NCBI RefSeq assembly: GCF_012328925.1
Contig: NZ_JAAXLS010000006.1
Coordinates: forward strand, 186,001 to 250,000
Direction: 5' to 3'
Length of the DNA stretch: 64,000 nucleotides
Origin: Amycolatopsis acididurans
GTDB lineage: Bacteria > Actinomycetota > Actinomycetes > Mycobacteriales > Pseudonocardiaceae
Part shown: positions 36,295-49,102 of the stretch, in pieces
Layout: each line of letters starts with the position of its first letter
Position numbering within the stretch: the first letter of the stretch is position 1
The notes under the pieces: model-generated
Seen by the model: the letters and a program-made list of their open reading frames with translations, nothing else
Databases searched by the model: none
Told to the model about the DNA's origin: nothing
Translations under genes and position numbers: made by a program

Positions 36295-37893
36295 TCAGGC
36301 CTTCTCGCGGCGGAGCAGCATAGGTGCGCTGCGCCTCACTATCAGCAACGCGATCACCAGCACGATCAGCGCCGCCACGTAGGCCTGCGGGATCACGTAC
36401 GCCCGGCCGCCGAAGGTGCTTCCGGTGGGCGGGTACAGCAGCGCGATCACGACGCTGACGACGGTGGCCGCGTTCCGGAAGCGTGACGTGCCTGCCGAGG
36501 CGGCGAGCGGGATCACCGCCCACAGCAGGTACCACGGCTGCAGCGAGATCATGAGCAGCGCCGTGACGCCCAGCGACACCCCGAGCCCGATCATCGGCCG
36601 GTAGCGCCAGCGGAAGCAGTCCCAGAGGAACTTGATCGTGATGAGCCCGCTGATGACGTACCCGACCGTGCCGAGGATCGACACGAGCGCCCCGGTGTGG
36701 TTGCCGAGCCCCAGCGCGACCCCCATCAGCCCGCCGACCTGGGCGAGCTCGGTGACCGGCGAGGTCCAGCTCCACACCACGCCCGCGGTGCCGAAGAACG
36801 CGTTGATCCAGCCGAAGCCCAGTCCGGTCGCGAAACAGACCGTGACCATGGTCGCCGCGCCCACCGCCGTCATCAGCAACGCCGCGCGCACCAGGTCGAC
36901 GATGCGGCCGTGCCAGCGTCTGGCGATCATCACCCCGAAGAAGCCCAGCGCCCACAGCGCGTTGAACTTCACCATCGCGCCGAGCGTGATCACCACGGCG
37001 CCGAGCACGATGAACGGCAGTTCGCCGCGCGCCAGCGGCGGGGGAGTGTCCCCGGCGACGCGCACCGGCAGCCGCCGCACGCCCAGTTCGAGCCCGGCCA
37101 TCATCAGCCCGATGCCGAGCGCGTCGTTGTGCGCGCCCGCGACGAGGTGGAACAGCACGAGCGGGTTCATCGCGCCCAGCCACAGCGCGGTCGCGGGCTC
37201 GACGCCGAACCGCCGCGCCAGCCGCGGCAGCGCCCAGATGATCAGCACCACGCCGACGAGCGCGAGCGCGCGCTGCAACAGCACGCCCGCCACCACGTTC
37301 TGCCCGACCAGTCCCGCGATCCAGCTGCCCAGCCGCAGGAACAGCGGCCCGTAGGGCGCGGGTGTGTCCCGCCAGATGTTGGGCACCCCGCTGGTCAGCG
37401 GGTCGCCGATGCCCAGCGCCTGCGCCGGGCCCAGCGCGTACGGGTCCATCCCGCGGTGCACGATCTCGCTCTGCGCGAGGTAGCTGTAGACGTCGCGGGA
37501 GAACATCGGCGGCACGAACATCAGCGGCGTCAGCCACATGATCAGCGTGCGGGTCACCTGCGGGCGGGTGACCATCCGGCTGCGGCCGGGCCGGGCGAAG
37601 CGGCCGAGCAGCAGCCAGCCCACGATCAGCATGAGCATGCCGGTGAAGGCGATGGCCAGCGACACGGTGGGGATGCGGGCGAACAGGCGCAGGCCGACAA
37701 TGTCGAGTACCGGGTTCAGCACGGGAGCGGCACCGGCGCCGAGTGAACCCAGGGCGAGCAGGAGCGCGCCGATCGTGCCGAACCGCCGCGTGACGTCGAG
37801 TGCGCGCAGTTCGTCCTTGGTCAGCGGGTCGGTGTCCGGTGGCCGCACGGGCGACACGACAGGCCGCTCCTCGGTTTCCGGCTCGGCTACCAC
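36295..37893 (-). CDS. mptB: MptB-like alpha-1,6-mannosyltransferase
   Basis: GT-C membrane glycosyltransferase of 532 residues with about 12-14 hydrophobic segments. The conserved first-loop motif FSRDVYSYLAQ contains the catalytic Asp, and later NPLVLFHLVAGAHND is typical of the family. MptB polymerises the mannan core of lipomannan/lipoarabinomannan using polyprenyl-phosphomannose. It lies divergent from sufR across 95 bp, the same order as in mycobacteria, and transcribes toward the ABC pair. Confidence 0.88.
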   Translation of the reverse strand: MVAEPETEERPVVSPVRPPDTDPLTKDELRALDVTRRFGTIGALLLALGSLGAGAAPVLNPVLDIVGLRLFARIPTVSLAIAFTGMLMLIVGWLLLGRFARPGRSRMVTRPQVTRTLIMWLTPLMFVPPMFSRDVYSYLAQSEIVHRGMDPYALGPAQALGIGDPLTSGVPNIWRDTPAPYGPLFLRLGSWIAGLVGQNVVAGVLLQRALALVGVVLIIWALPRLARRFGVEPATALWLGAMNPLVLFHLVAGAHNDALGIGLMMAGLELGVRRLPVRVAGDTPPPLARGELPFIVLGAVVITLGAMVKFNALWALGFFGVMIARRWHGRIVDLVRAALLMTAVGAATMVTVCFATGLGFGWINAFFGTAGVVWSWTSPVTELAQVGGLMGVALGLGNHTGALVSILGTVGYVISGLITIKFLWDCFRWRYRPMIGLGVSLGVTALLMISLQPWYLLWAVIPLAASAGTSRFRNAATVVSVVIALLYPPTGSTFGGRAYVIPQAYVAALIVLVIALLIVRRSAPMLLRREKA

Positions 37894-37977
37894 GTCACGC
37901 AGCCTATCGATAAGCCCGCACGGTGACTCCGGTCACTGCGAATTGATCCCTCTTTGCCCTCGCGGCGGAAATACGAC

Positions 37978-37992
37978 ACACTTATGTTGTGA
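37978..37992. promoter_or_regulatory. Candidate SufR operator overlapping the sufR start codon
   Basis: Bases read ACACT-TATGT-TGTGA, matching the ACACT-N5-TGTGA motif that I recall for mycobacterial SufR. The CACA/TGTG arms (37977-37980 and 37988-37991) are a perfect dyad. The sufR GTG start is at 37989, inside the site, so binding would block initiation or the start region directly. A second small dyad GTGAC-TCCG-GTCAC lies at 37923-37936. Confidence 0.65.
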
Positions 37993-38723
37993 AAAACGAC
38001 GGTGCACCCCAGACGCCGGGGATCACCGTGCCCGCGCAGCTGAGCACCGAGGGCCGGACCCGGCACGAAGTGGCCCGGCTGCTCCTGGAGGACGGGCCGA
38101 TGACCGCGGTCGTGGTCGCGGACCGGCTGGGTATCAGCCCCACGGCGGTGCGGCGTCATCTCGACGCACTGGTCGCCGACGGGGAGGCCGCCACCCGGGA
38201 CGCGCCGCGGCGCGGCCCGCGCGGCCGGGGCCGTCCGGCCAAGCTCTTCCTGCTGACCGAGGCGGGACGGGCGAGGTTCGGGCACGCCTACGACGACCTG
38301 GCCTCCTCGGCCATCCGGTTCCTTTCCGAGCACGCGGGCGAGGACGCGGTGCGCGCGTTCGCGGAACGCCGGGTCGCCTCGCTGGTCGAGCCGCACCGGG
38401 CCGCGGTCACCGCGCGGCAGGAGCCGTCCGGCCGTGCCGAGGCCCTGGCCGCGGCGCTGACCAGGGAGGGTTACGCTGCGTCGACGCGCCATGTCGGCAG
38501 CGGCGAGCAGCTGTGCCAGCACCACTGCCCCGTCGCGCACGTCGCAGCTGAGTTCCCGCAGCTGTGCGAGGCCGAGACGGAGGCCTTCGCCGAGCTGCTC
38601 GGCACTCACGTGCAGCGGCTGGCGACCATCGCACGCGGTGACGCCGCGTGCACCACCCACGTCCCCGCGGACGATCCGCGGGGAAGAGCACGAACTCCGA
38701 AGGATGGAGGGACAGGCGAATGA
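37989..38723 (+). CDS. sufR: SufR Fe-S cluster-sensing repressor
   Basis: DeoR/ArsR-like winged-helix regulator of 244 residues that represses the suf operon when carrying a [4Fe-4S] cluster. The N-terminal HTH is [20 protein letters not shown], followed by a basic RGPRGRGRP wing. The C-terminal Cys176, Cys180 and Cys193 (CQHHC...QLC) are candidate cluster ligands. Start is GTG within the proposed operator. Its stop overlaps the sufB ATG by four bases, so SufR and SufB are coupled and the repressor self-regulates. Confidence 0.92.
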   Translation: MKNDGAPQTPGITVPAQLSTEGRTRHEVARLLLEDGPMTAVVVADRLGISPTAVRRHLDALVADGEAATRDAPRRGPRGRGRPAKLFLLTEAGRARFGHAYDDLASSAIRFLSEHAGEDAVRAFAERRVASLVEPHRAAVTARQEPSGRAEALAAALTREGYAASTRHVGSGEQLCQHHCPVAHVAAEFPQLCEAETEAFAELLGTHVQRLATIARGDAACTTHVPADDPRGRARTPKDGGTGE

Positions 38724-40168
38724 CTGCCGCTGCCGAGCAGCGCAATCCCACCACTGCGCCGCTGACCCAGGAAGAGACCATCGACTCCCTGGGCAACTAC
38801 GCGTTCGGGTGGGCGGACTCCGACGCCGCGGGTGCCAGTGCCCGGCGCGGGCTGAACGAGGAGGTCGTCGCCGACATCTCCGGGAAGAAGTCCGAACCGG
38901 AGTGGATGCGCGACACGCGACTGAAGGCGCTGAAGCTCTTCGAGCGCAAGCCGATGCCGAACTGGGGCGCCGACCTGTCGGGGATCGACTTCGACAACAT
39001 CAAGTACTTCGTGCGTTCCACCGAGCAGCAGGCCGCTAGCTGGGACGAGCTGCCCGAGGACATCAGGAACACCTACGACAAGCTGGGCATCCCGGAGGCG
39101 GAGAAGCAGCGCCTGATCGCCGGTGTCGCCGCCCAGTACGAGTCCGAGGTCGTCTACCACAAGATCCGCGAGGACCTCGAGGCGCAGGGTGTGCTGTTCC
39201 TGGACACCGACACCGCGCTCAGGGAGCACCCGGAGATCTTCAAGGAGCACTTCGGTTCGGTGATTCCGGCCGGTGACAACAAGTTCTCCGCGCTGAACAC
39301 CGCCGTGTGGTCGGGTGGTTCCTTCATCTACGTGCCGCCGGGCGTGCACGTGGACATCCCGCTGCAGGCCTACTTCCGGATCAACACCGAGAACATGGGC
39401 CAGTTCGAGCGGACCCTGATCATCGTCGACGAGAACGCCTACGTGCACTACGTCGAGGGCTGCACCGCGCCGATCTACAAGTCGGACTCGCTGCACTCGG
39501 CCGTCGTGGAGATCATCGTGAAGAAGGGCGGCCGCTGCCGCTACACGACGATCCAGAACTGGTCGAACAACGTCTACAACCTGGTCACCAAGCGCGCCAA
39601 GTGCGAAGAGGGCGCGACCATGGAGTGGGTCGACGGCAACATCGGCTCCAAGGTGACCATGAAGTACCCGTCGGTCTTCCTGATGGGCGAGCACGCCAAG
39701 GGCGAGGTCCTCTCGGTCGCGTTCGCGGGCGAGGGCCAGCACCAGGACGCCGGCGCGAAGATGGAGCACCTGGCACCGCACACCTCCTCGACGATCGTGT
39801 CGAAGTCGGTGGCGCGCGGCGGTGGCCGCACCTCCTACCGCGGTCTGGTCAAGGTCGCCAAGCGGGCGCACCACTCGCGCTCGACGGTGAAGTGCGACGC
39901 GCTGCTGGTGGACAACATCTCCCGCTCCGACACCTACCCCTACGTCGACATCCGCAACGACGACGTGTCGATGGGGCACGAGGCCACGGTCTCGAAGGTG
40001 AGCGAGGACCAGCTGTTCTACCTGATGTCGCGCGGCCTGACCGAGGACGAGGCGATGGCGATGGTGGTGCGCGGCTTCGTCGAGCCGATCGCGCGCGAGC
40101 TGCCCATGGAGTACGCGCTCGAGCTGAACCGCCTGATCGAACTGCAGATGGAAGGAGCCGTCGGCTGA
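38720..40168 (+). CDS. sufB: Fe-S cluster assembly scaffold SufB
   Basis: SufB is the scaffold subunit of SufBC2D on which Fe-S clusters are built. The 482-residue protein is continuous and has no intein, unlike the M. tuberculosis homologue. Family segments include [20 protein letters not shown] [34 protein letters not shown], and the beta-helix with [20 protein letters not shown]. The ATG at 38720 overlaps the sufR stop. Its stop shares one base with sufD. Confidence 0.98.
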   Translation: MTAAAEQRNPTTAPLTQEETIDSLGNYAFGWADSDAAGASARRGLNEEVVADISGKKSEPEWMRDTRLKALKLFERKPMPNWGADLSGIDFDNIKYFVRSTEQQAASWDELPEDIRNTYDKLGIPEAEKQRLIAGVAAQYESEVVYHKIREDLEAQGVLFLDTDTALREHPEIFKEHFGSVIPAGDNKFSALNTAVWSGGSFIYVPPGVHVDIPLQAYFRINTENMGQFERTLIIVDENAYVHYVEGCTAPIYKSDSLHSAVVEIIVKKGGRCRYTTIQNWSNNVYNLVTKRAKCEEGATMEWVDGNIGSKVTMKYPSVFLMGEHAKGEVLSVAFAGEGQHQDAGAKMEHLAPHTSSTIVSKSVARGGGRTSYRGLVKVAKRAHHSRSTVKCDALLVDNISRSDTYPYVDIRNDDVSMGHEATVSKVSEDQLFYLMSRGLTEDEAMAMVVRGFVEPIARELPMEYALELNRLIELQMEGAVG

Positions 40169-41364
40169 TGGCCGTGGCTGACAACAATGTCGCGGAGGCC
40201 GCGGAGGTTCGCGCGCCCGCCGGCGCTGGAGGCAACGGCTCCAGCCCGGCGGTCTCCCGCGCCGAACGTTTCACCGGGTACGACGTCGAGGCCTTCGAGG
40301 TGCCCGGCGGGCGCGAGGAGAACTGGCGCTTCACCCCGATGAAGCGGCTGCGCGGGCTGCACGACGGTTCCGCCGTGGCCACCGGCGAGGTCAAGGTCGA
40401 CGCCGACGTCGCGCCCGAGGTGCGGGTCGAGACCGTCGGCCGCGAGGACGCGCGGCTGGGCCAGGCGGGCAAGCCGAGTGACCGGATCGCCGCGCAGGCG
40501 TACTCGTCGTTCACCTCGGCCACGGTGGTGACCGTGCCGAAGGAAACCCGCGCGTCGAAGCCGTCGGTGATCCGGCTGACCGGTCCCGGCGAGGGCAACG
40601 TCGCGTACGGGCACGTGCAGGTGCGCGCGGAGGCGTTCGCCGAGGCCGCGGTCGTGCTCGACCACGTCGGCTCCGGCACCTACGCCGACAACGTCGAGTT
40701 CGTCATCGGCGAGGGCGCGAAGCTGACCGTGGTCAGCGTGCAGGACTGGGCCGACGACGCGGTGCACGTTTCCGAACAGCACCTCAAGCTCGGCAAGGAC
40801 GCGACGCTCAAGCACATCGTGGTCACCCTCGGCGGCGACCTGGTGCGCGTGTCGCCCACCGCGACCTTCGCCGACAAGGGCGGCGACGTCGAGATGCTCG
40901 GGCTGTACTTCGCCGACGCGGGGCAGCACCAGGAGCACCGGCTCTTCGTCGACCACGCCGTGCCCCACTGCAAGTCGAACGTGATGTACAAGGGCGCTCT
41001 GCAGGGCGACGGCGCGCATGCGGTCTGGATCGGCGATGTCCTGATCCGCGCGGCCGCCGAGGCCACCGACACCTACGAGCTCAACCGCAACCTGGTGCTC
41101 ACCGAGGGGGCCCGTGCGGACTCGGTGCCGAACCTGGAAATCGAGACGGGCGAGATCCTCGGTGCCGGCCACGCCAGCGCGACGGGAAGGTTTGACGACG
41201 AGCAGTTGTTCTACCTGCAGTCGCGCGGGATCGAGGAGGAGTCCGCGCGGCGGCTGGTCGTTCGCGGGTTCTTCCACGAGATCCTGATGAAGATCGACAT
41301 CCCGGAGGTGCGCGAGCGCCTTCAGGCGGCGATCGAAACCGAGCTCGAAGCCGTCGGCGCCTGA
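40168..41364 (+). CDS. sufD: Fe-S cluster assembly protein SufD
   Basis: Partner of SufB in the SufBC2D complex, helping iron entry. The 398-residue product has an N-terminal helical part with [15 protein letters not shown] and a right-handed beta-helix with [14 protein letters not shown] and [19 protein letters not shown]. The ATG shares a base with the sufB stop. A 32-bp gap follows before sufC. Confidence 0.97.
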   Translation: MAVADNNVAEAAEVRAPAGAGGNGSSPAVSRAERFTGYDVEAFEVPGGREENWRFTPMKRLRGLHDGSAVATGEVKVDADVAPEVRVETVGREDARLGQAGKPSDRIAAQAYSSFTSATVVTVPKETRASKPSVIRLTGPGEGNVAYGHVQVRAEAFAEAAVVLDHVGSGTYADNVEFVIGEGAKLTVVSVQDWADDAVHVSEQHLKLGKDATLKHIVVTLGGDLVRVSPTATFADKGGDVEMLGLYFADAGQHQEHRLFVDHAVPHCKSNVMYKGALQGDGAHAVWIGDVLIRAAAEATDTYELNRNLVLTEGARADSVPNLEIETGEILGAGHASATGRFDDEQLFYLQSRGIEEESARRLVVRGFFHEILMKIDIPEVRERLQAAIETELEAVGA

Positions 41365-41396
41365 CCCACTCCACCACGAAAGACGAAAGAAACCTC

Positions 41397-43999
<2,603 letters not shown>

Positions 44000-44003
<4 letters not shown>

Positions 44004-44395
44004 CCGAGCAGCCCCAGACTCGCGAGGGCCGCACCGCGGCCGATCTGCCCGAACAGGCTCAGCCTGCCGGGGCCGAGGTCGCCAAGATCGAGGACATCGA
44101 GGAGGCCATGCGCGACGTGGTTGACCCCGAACTCGGCATCAACGTGGTGGATCTCGGTTTGGTGTACGACATCCGCGTCGAGGACGACAACACCGCGACG
44201 CTGGACATGACGCTGACGTCGGCGGCGTGCCCGCTGACCGACGTCATCGAGGACCAGACCGCGTCGGTGCTCGTCGGCAGCGCCGGTGTGGTCAAGGACT
44301 TCCGCATCAACTGGGTGTGGATGCCGCCGTGGGGTCCGGAAAAGATCACCGAGGACGGCCGCGAACAGTTGCGGGCCCTGGGTTTCACCGTCTGA
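44000..44395 (+). CDS. sufT: SufT/DUF59 Fe-S assembly factor
   Basis: DUF59/MIP18-like protein of 131 residues. The core has EEAMRDVVDPELGINVVDLG and the conserved Cys in LTSAACPLTDVIEDQ. SufT helps Fe-S maturation under high demand. The first 32 residues (Gln/Ala/Glu-rich) are an acidic extension. The start at 44000 overlaps the sufU stop by four bases. Last gene of the suf operon. Confidence 0.93.
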
Positions 44396-44412
44396 TTTCT
44401 CAAGTGGGTACC

Positions 44413-44448
44413 GTGCGGGACTTCGCTTCGGCGGGGTCCCGCACTTTT
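44413..44448 (+). terminator. Intrinsic terminator of the suf operon
   Basis: Nine-base perfect arms GTGCGGGAC (44413-44421) and GTCCCGCAC (44436-44444) enclose a 14-base loop and are followed by TTTT. It lies 17 bp after the sufT stop. Confidence 0.8.
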
Positions 44449-44538
44449 GTCCGTCGCGACTTTCGTCATGGCCGCCGCCGTGCATCGACCAGGCGGCGAC
44501 GAAGGTGACGCGAAACTTCGGCGGGCGGCCGGAACGCC

Positions 44539-46305
44539 TCAAGCGGTCTGGCCCAACCGCGGCCTCGGCTCCGCCATCGCGTGCCTGCCGCGGCCGCGCA
44601 GCACCTCGACCCGTTCGGAATCCGGGCGGGCCAGCACCCAGCTCGATCCGGGCACGGCCTTCGCGCGCTTCTTCAGCGGCGCCAGCCGCCGTGAGGCCTC
44701 GCGATAGGAAGCGATCGAGGACGTCGCGCACACGAGCGTCGCCAGCGACACCGTCACCGGCATCCCTTCCGCCGACCACGGCGTGTCCAGCAGTGCCGCC
44801 GCGATCGTCGAGATCTCGTCCACATCGCACGCGATCAGGAAATCGTCGCCCCCGACGTGGCCGACCGTCATCTTCGGCAGCCGCGAGGACAGGTCGGTCA
44901 GCGTCCGGCCGAGTGCACGGATCAGGTCGTCGCCCGCGGCGAAACCGGCGTTGTCGTTGACCGCCTTGAACGAGTCGACGTCCAGCCAGGCCACGACGAA
45001 CGGCTCGCGCGCCGCGATCCGGCGGTCCACGTCGCGGGCGACGGTTTCGCTGCCGGGCAGCCGGGTCAGCGGGTTGAGCGCCGCGGCCTCCTCGACCTTG
45101 GCCTCGGCCACACCGCGCACGACCTCGGTCACCAGCACCACGCCGAGACACCGGCCCGCCTCGTCGACCACCACGACGTCGTCCCCGGTACGGCTCCAGT
45201 CCGCGTCGGTGACCAGTTCGAGCAGTTCGAGCGCGCCCGCGTCGACGCCGATCACGTGCGGCGAGTCCGCCAGCCGGGCGGCCGGGCGTTTCGCGTGCAG
45301 GGCGTGTCCGTAGGGGCCGGTCACAGAGACGAGGAAACGCGTCCGGTCGATCGACCACTGTGGACGGTTGTGCTCGTCGACACCGACGATGCCGGACGGG
45401 CCTTCGCCGGCCGCGAGCGCGTTGCGGACGTCGTCGCAGGTCGCCGTTTCGGGCAGCGTCGCGGCGGGGCGCAGGAAATCGCCCACCTTCGGCGCGGTCA
45501 GCGGACCCGGCATCACGCGCTCGTCGGGATCGGGCGTCGCGGGAGTGAGCAAATGCGACAGATTCACGGTGTCACCGGCCGGAGCGAACAGGTTGCCCTG
45601 CGCGATCCGGATGCCGAGCTTGCGCACGGCGGTCAGCTGCGCCTCGGTCTCGATCCCGGTCGCGACGAGCCTGCTGTTCGTACGCGAGGCGTAGTGCAGC
45701 AGCGACTCCACGATCGCGACCGAACCGGGATCGCGCGGCAGCCCGTAGAGCACACCGCGATCCAGCTTCAGCACGTCGGCCGGGGCCGCGGCGATGAGCG
45801 AGAACGGCAGATCGGCGCGCCCGAGCCCGTCGAGCGCGAGCCGGAAACCGAGTTCGCTGAGCCGGTGCAGGCCGGCCAGCAGCTGTTCGGGCCACACCTG
45901 CGCGAACGGCGGCCCGACCTCCAGCACCACCTCGCGCGGCCGCCTGCCGACCTTGGCCAGCGCGTCGAGCAGTGGATCGAACGCCGATTCCGGGGCGGCC
46001 GCGGTGGGCGCGGTCACGTTGAGGTGCAGCGGGAGCAGCGTTTCGTGGTCGGCTTCGGCGAGCGCGGCCTGCGCGGCGAGCTCGATGTCGACCTCGGCCA
46101 GTCTGCGTTCGCGACGGGCGAGGTCCAGCAGCTCGTGCACGGAACCCTTGCCAGGTCTGGCGAGGGCTTCGAGCGCGACAATGCCGCCGGTGTGCAAGCT
46201 GTACAACGGCTGGAAGGCGAATCGGACCGAGGTCGGGGACGCGCGCACGAGAGAGATACTCGCCGGTTGGGCAGCGATTATCCATAGATGTTGACTGATG
46301 TTCAT
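44539..46305 (-). CDS. Degenerate EAL-CBS-GGDEF domain protein
   Basis: 588-residue protein with an N-terminal EAL-like domain (FAFQPLYSLHTGGIVALEALAR), a CBS-like middle (about 265-410) and a C-terminal GGDEF-like domain with VGHVGGDDFLIAC. The EAL domain keeps ALEALAR and KLDRG but has LDGLG where active enzymes have DDFG, and LEVGPP where LEITE is expected, so c-di-GMP hydrolysis is doubtful. GGDDF is a conservative variant of GGDEF and may still act. The ATG 46305 has no ribosome site; GTG 46248 is a plausible alternative. Likely a c-di-GMP-binding or weakly catalytic regulator. Confidence 0.85.
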   Translation of the reverse strand: MNISQHLWIIAAQPASISLVRASPTSVRFAFQPLYSLHTGGIVALEALARPGKGSVHELLDLARRERRLAEVDIELAAQAALAEADHETLLPLHLNVTAPTAAAPESAFDPLLDALAKVGRRPREVVLEVGPPFAQVWPEQLLAGLHRLSELGFRLALDGLGRADLPFSLIAAAPADVLKLDRGVLYGLPRDPGSVAIVESLLHYASRTNSRLVATGIETEAQLTAVRKLGIRIAQGNLFAPAGDTVNLSHLLTPATPDPDERVMPGPLTAPKVGDFLRPAATLPETATCDDVRNALAAGEGPSGIVGVDEHNRPQWSIDRTRFLVSVTGPYGHALHAKRPAARLADSPHVIGVDAGALELLELVTDADWSRTGDDVVVVDEAGRCLGVVLVTEVVRGVAEAKVEEAAALNPLTRLPGSETVARDVDRRIAAREPFVVAWLDVDSFKAVNDNAGFAAGDDLIRALGRTLTDLSSRLPKMTVGHVGGDDFLIACDVDEISTIAAALLDTPWSAEGMPVTVSLATLVCATSSIASYREASRRLAPLKKRAKAVPGSSWVLARPDSERVEVLRGRGRHAMAEPRPRLGQTA

Positions 46306-46354
46306 TCACAGTCAGCCTGAGTTCGCTGGATCGGCGTAGGTCGTGTGGCCGGTG

Positions 46355-47443
46355 TCATAGCGCCAGGCGTGCGCGCAGCCGCCACGGCGCGGCGCGGAAC
46401 AAAGCGGCCATCGCCGCCACGGTTCCCGCGACGTCATTGCGTCCCGACGTGAACGCGCGCTGTAATTCGGTTGGCAGGCCGAAGAACAGTTCGAAGAACT
46501 CGGGCAGGTCGCGGCCCTGCATTTCGCCGATCGCGCGCAAACCGAAGCGGCGCAAGGCATGCACCGTACGCGCGGCCGGCGGCCACACCTCGTGTCGAGC
46601 CGCGCGCATGGCGTGTTCACCGCTGGTTTTCAGGCCCTCCCGCAAGGTCGCCGCCACGGCGGGGGCGAGCCGGAGCGCGTCGGCGAGCAGATAGCCGGTT
46701 GCAGGATGCACCATCGCGGCGGCAAGTCCGAACGCGAGTCCGCGGGGGCGCGGCACATCCAGCGGCAGCCGGACGAATTCCTCCGAGCCCGCCGGGGAAA
46801 TGCCCGCTTTGGTCAGCCGGTGCCGCAATCGGCCGGCGAGAATATCCAGCGGCAGACCGGGTTGGCGCGCGAGGCAGGTCTCTTCGATCAGCACGCGGTC
46901 ACCGCGCAGCGGCAGTGCGTAAAGGAAACTGGGGTCCCGTTCGACGCGGGCCCAGTCCATGAACACCGCGGTGTCCGGCGGCACGATCCGTTGCGCGTCC
47001 CCGGCGCCGATCACCAGCCCGTACGCGGTCTGCGACATTCCATGACCCGCGCGCCGCACACCGGTGGCGTTCACGAACACCGGAGCCTCGATGCTCGCGC
47101 CACCGGCCAGGTGCACCCTCGCCGAACTGAACCCGGCGACCCGGCCGGTCACCGTCGCGACCCGGGCATCGGTCAGGTGCCGTCGCAGGCCGTCGTTGTC
47201 CGCGACCAGATAGTCGCGCTCCAGCCAGTGCTCGGTGGTGCCCACGGCGAGGGTCCGCCGCGGGGCGGTGGCGATCGCCTCGTCCGGCAGGTCCGGCACC
47301 TCGTCGCGCCACAGGCCGTAGGTCGCGTGCCACGGCTGCGCCGGATCGGGCGCGACGACGGTGGTTTCCAGTCCCTCACGCGCGCAGGCCGAGGCCAGCG
47401 CCCACCCGGCCGGGCCGGCGCCCGCCACGACCACGTCAGCCAT
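46355..47443 (-). CDS. Lycopene cyclase-like FAD enzyme
   Basis: 362-residue CrtY/CrtL-like protein. Motifs: the FAD fold VVVAGAGPAGWALA, the characteristic YGLWRDE, GMSQTAYGLVIG, FMDWARVE, FLYALPLRGDRVLIEETCLA. These support a beta-type lycopene cyclase. No crtE, crtB or crtI lies nearby, so the carotenoid supply would be made elsewhere, or it acts on another polyene. It lies downstream of nothing recognisable and is divergent from dgt. Confidence 0.8.
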   Translation of the reverse strand: MADVVVAGAGPAGWALASACAREGLETTVVAPDPAQPWHATYGLWRDEVPDLPDEAIATAPRRTLAVGTTEHWLERDYLVADNDGLRRHLTDARVATVTGRVAGFSSARVHLAGGASIEAPVFVNATGVRRAGHGMSQTAYGLVIGAGDAQRIVPPDTAVFMDWARVERDPSFLYALPLRGDRVLIEETCLARQPGLPLDILAGRLRHRLTKAGISPAGSEEFVRLPLDVPRPRGLAFGLAAAMVHPATGYLLADALRLAPAVAATLREGLKTSGEHAMRAARHEVWPPAARTVHALRRFGLRAIGEMQGRDLPEFFELFFGLPTELQRAFTSGRNDVAGTVAAMAALFRAAPWRLRARLAL

Positions 47444-47539
47444 GTCCCCATCTCAGCACAGGGCGGCGGCCACGGTGGGCCGGCCGGCTTCCCTGCCGCC
47501 ACCCTCAACCGCGCCGCTTCGCGTCGCTAGCCTGGACCG

Positions 47540-49102
47540 ATGCAACGCGACGAACGCGCGGTCCGCAGGGACGGCGCCGCGGAAACCGGCGACACCTGGT
47601 CCGACCTCGCGGACACGCCCTACCGCGTCGACCGGGATCGCATCGTCGTGTCGCCGTTCTTCGCGCGGCTCGGCGGGGTCACGCAGGTGGTCAGCGCCGC
47701 GGGGTCCGGGCTGCTGCACAACCGGCTCACGCACAGCCTCAAGGTCGCGCAGGTGGCGCGGGCGGTCGCCGACCGGCTGGTGGACTCACCCGTCTCCGCG
47801 GAACTGATCGCCAAGTTCGGCGGACTGGACCCGGACGTCGCCGAAGCCGCCGCACTCGCGCACGATCTCGGGCATCCGCCGTTCGGGCACCTCGGCGAGC
47901 AGGTGCTCGACCGCATCGCGCGGCACCGGTTCGGCCTCGCCGACGGGTTCGAGGGAAACGCGCAAAGCTTTCGCATCATCACCACCACCGACGTGCGCGG
48001 CCCGTCGGCGATCGGCCTCGACCTGACCGCCGCCGTGCGCGCGGCGGTGCTCAAGTACCCGTGGGCCCGGCTGCACCGGCCCGATCCGCACCCGTCGACG
48101 ATGCCCAATCCGCCGCGCGGGGCGGCCGAACCGAAGGACGCGCCGGGCACCGGGTCGGCGAAGTTCTCGGCCTACCTGACCGAACTCGACGACGTCGCGC
48201 AGGCGCGCGCACCGTTCGTGGGCCGCATCGAGCCGTGGCAGCAGACGATCGAGGCCTCGGTCATGGACACCGCCGACGACATCGCCTACGCGATCCACGA
48301 TCTGCAGGACTTCCACCGGATCGGTGTGCTGCAGCACGCGCCGGTCGCCGCCGAACTCGGGCAGTGGCTCTCCCGCGCACTCGAACTGGCCGAAATGGAC
48401 AGTGCGAAGCTGGCCGCCGACGAGCGGAAACCCGGTCACTCGCTGGAACTGCTCCGTCGCCGCATGCACGCGCGCGACGCGTGGATCGTCGACGACGACG
48501 CCTTCGCCGCCGCCGTGGCCAGGGTGCGCGCGGACCTGGTGGACGGCCTGCTCGCGCAGTCCTTCGACGGGTCGATCGAGGCCGAGCAGGCCACCGCGGT
48601 GTTCTCCGCACGCTGGACGTCGCGGCTGGTCGAGGGCATGGTCGTGCTCGAATCGCCGACCACCCGCTCCGGCCACGTCACGCTGCGGCCCGCGCAGTGG
48701 CACGAGGTGGCCGTGCTCAAGTTCGTGCACCGGCATTTCGTGTTGCTGCGCCCGGAACTGGCGCTGCACCAGCGTGGCCAGGCGAGCCTGCTCACGACGC
48801 TGGTCGACGCGCTGGACGCGTGGCTCGGCGACCGGGACGAGACGTCGCGGCTCCCGCGCCGCCTGCACGATCTGGTCGAGCTGGCGCACGCCGAGTTCAC
48901 CGAACTGGCCGCGACCGCGCCGGAGCTGCTCGTCGGGGCGACCGGCGAGCAGGTGGGCGGGGCCGACGCGATCCGAGGGCTGGCGCGCGGCCGGGCGGTG
49001 ATCGACTTCGTGTCGTCGCTGACCGACGCGCAGGCGGTCGCGCTGCTGGACGCCCTGTCGGGCCGGTCCTCGCAGCCCTGGTCGGATTCGTTCGTCCTGT
49101 GA
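47540..49102 (+). CDS. dgt: Deoxyguanosinetriphosphate triphosphohydrolase
   Basis: HD-domain dNTP triphosphohydrolase of 520 residues. Metal-binding residues are visible in NRLTHSLKVAQ, AHDLGHPPFGH and MDTADDIAYAIHD. It removes triphosphate from dGTP or related dNTPs and affects nucleotide pools and mutation rate. The following gene starts inside its stop codon (GTGA overlap), so the two are co-expressed. Confidence 0.94.
   Translation: MQRDERAVRRDGAAETGDTWSDLADTPYRVDRDRIVVSPFFARLGGVTQVVSAAGSGLLHNRLTHSLKVAQVARAVADRLVDSPVSAELIAKFGGLDPDVAEAAALAHDLGHPPFGHLGEQVLDRIARHRFGLADGFEGNAQSFRIITTTDVRGPSAIGLDLTAAVRAAVLKYPWARLHRPDPHPSTMPNPPRGAAEPKDAPGTGSAKFSAYLTELDDVAQARAPFVGRIEPWQQTIEASVMDTADDIAYAIHDLQDFHRIGVLQHAPVAAELGQWLSRALELAEMDSAKLAADERKPGHSLELLRRRMHARDAWIVDDDAFAAAVARVRADLVDGLLAQSFDGSIEAEQATAVFSARWTSRLVEGMVVLESPTTRSGHVTLRPAQWHEVAVLKFVHRHFVLLRPELALHQRGQASLLTTLVDALDAWLGDRDETSRLPRRLHDLVELAHAEFTELAATAPELLVGATGEQVGGADAIRGLARGRAVIDFVSSLTDAQAVALLDALSGRSSQPWSDSFVL

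Noticed and set aside
38720..40168. Intein in SufB
   Set aside because: The M. tuberculosis homologue has one; here the scaffold sequence is continuous at normal length with no splicing motifs.
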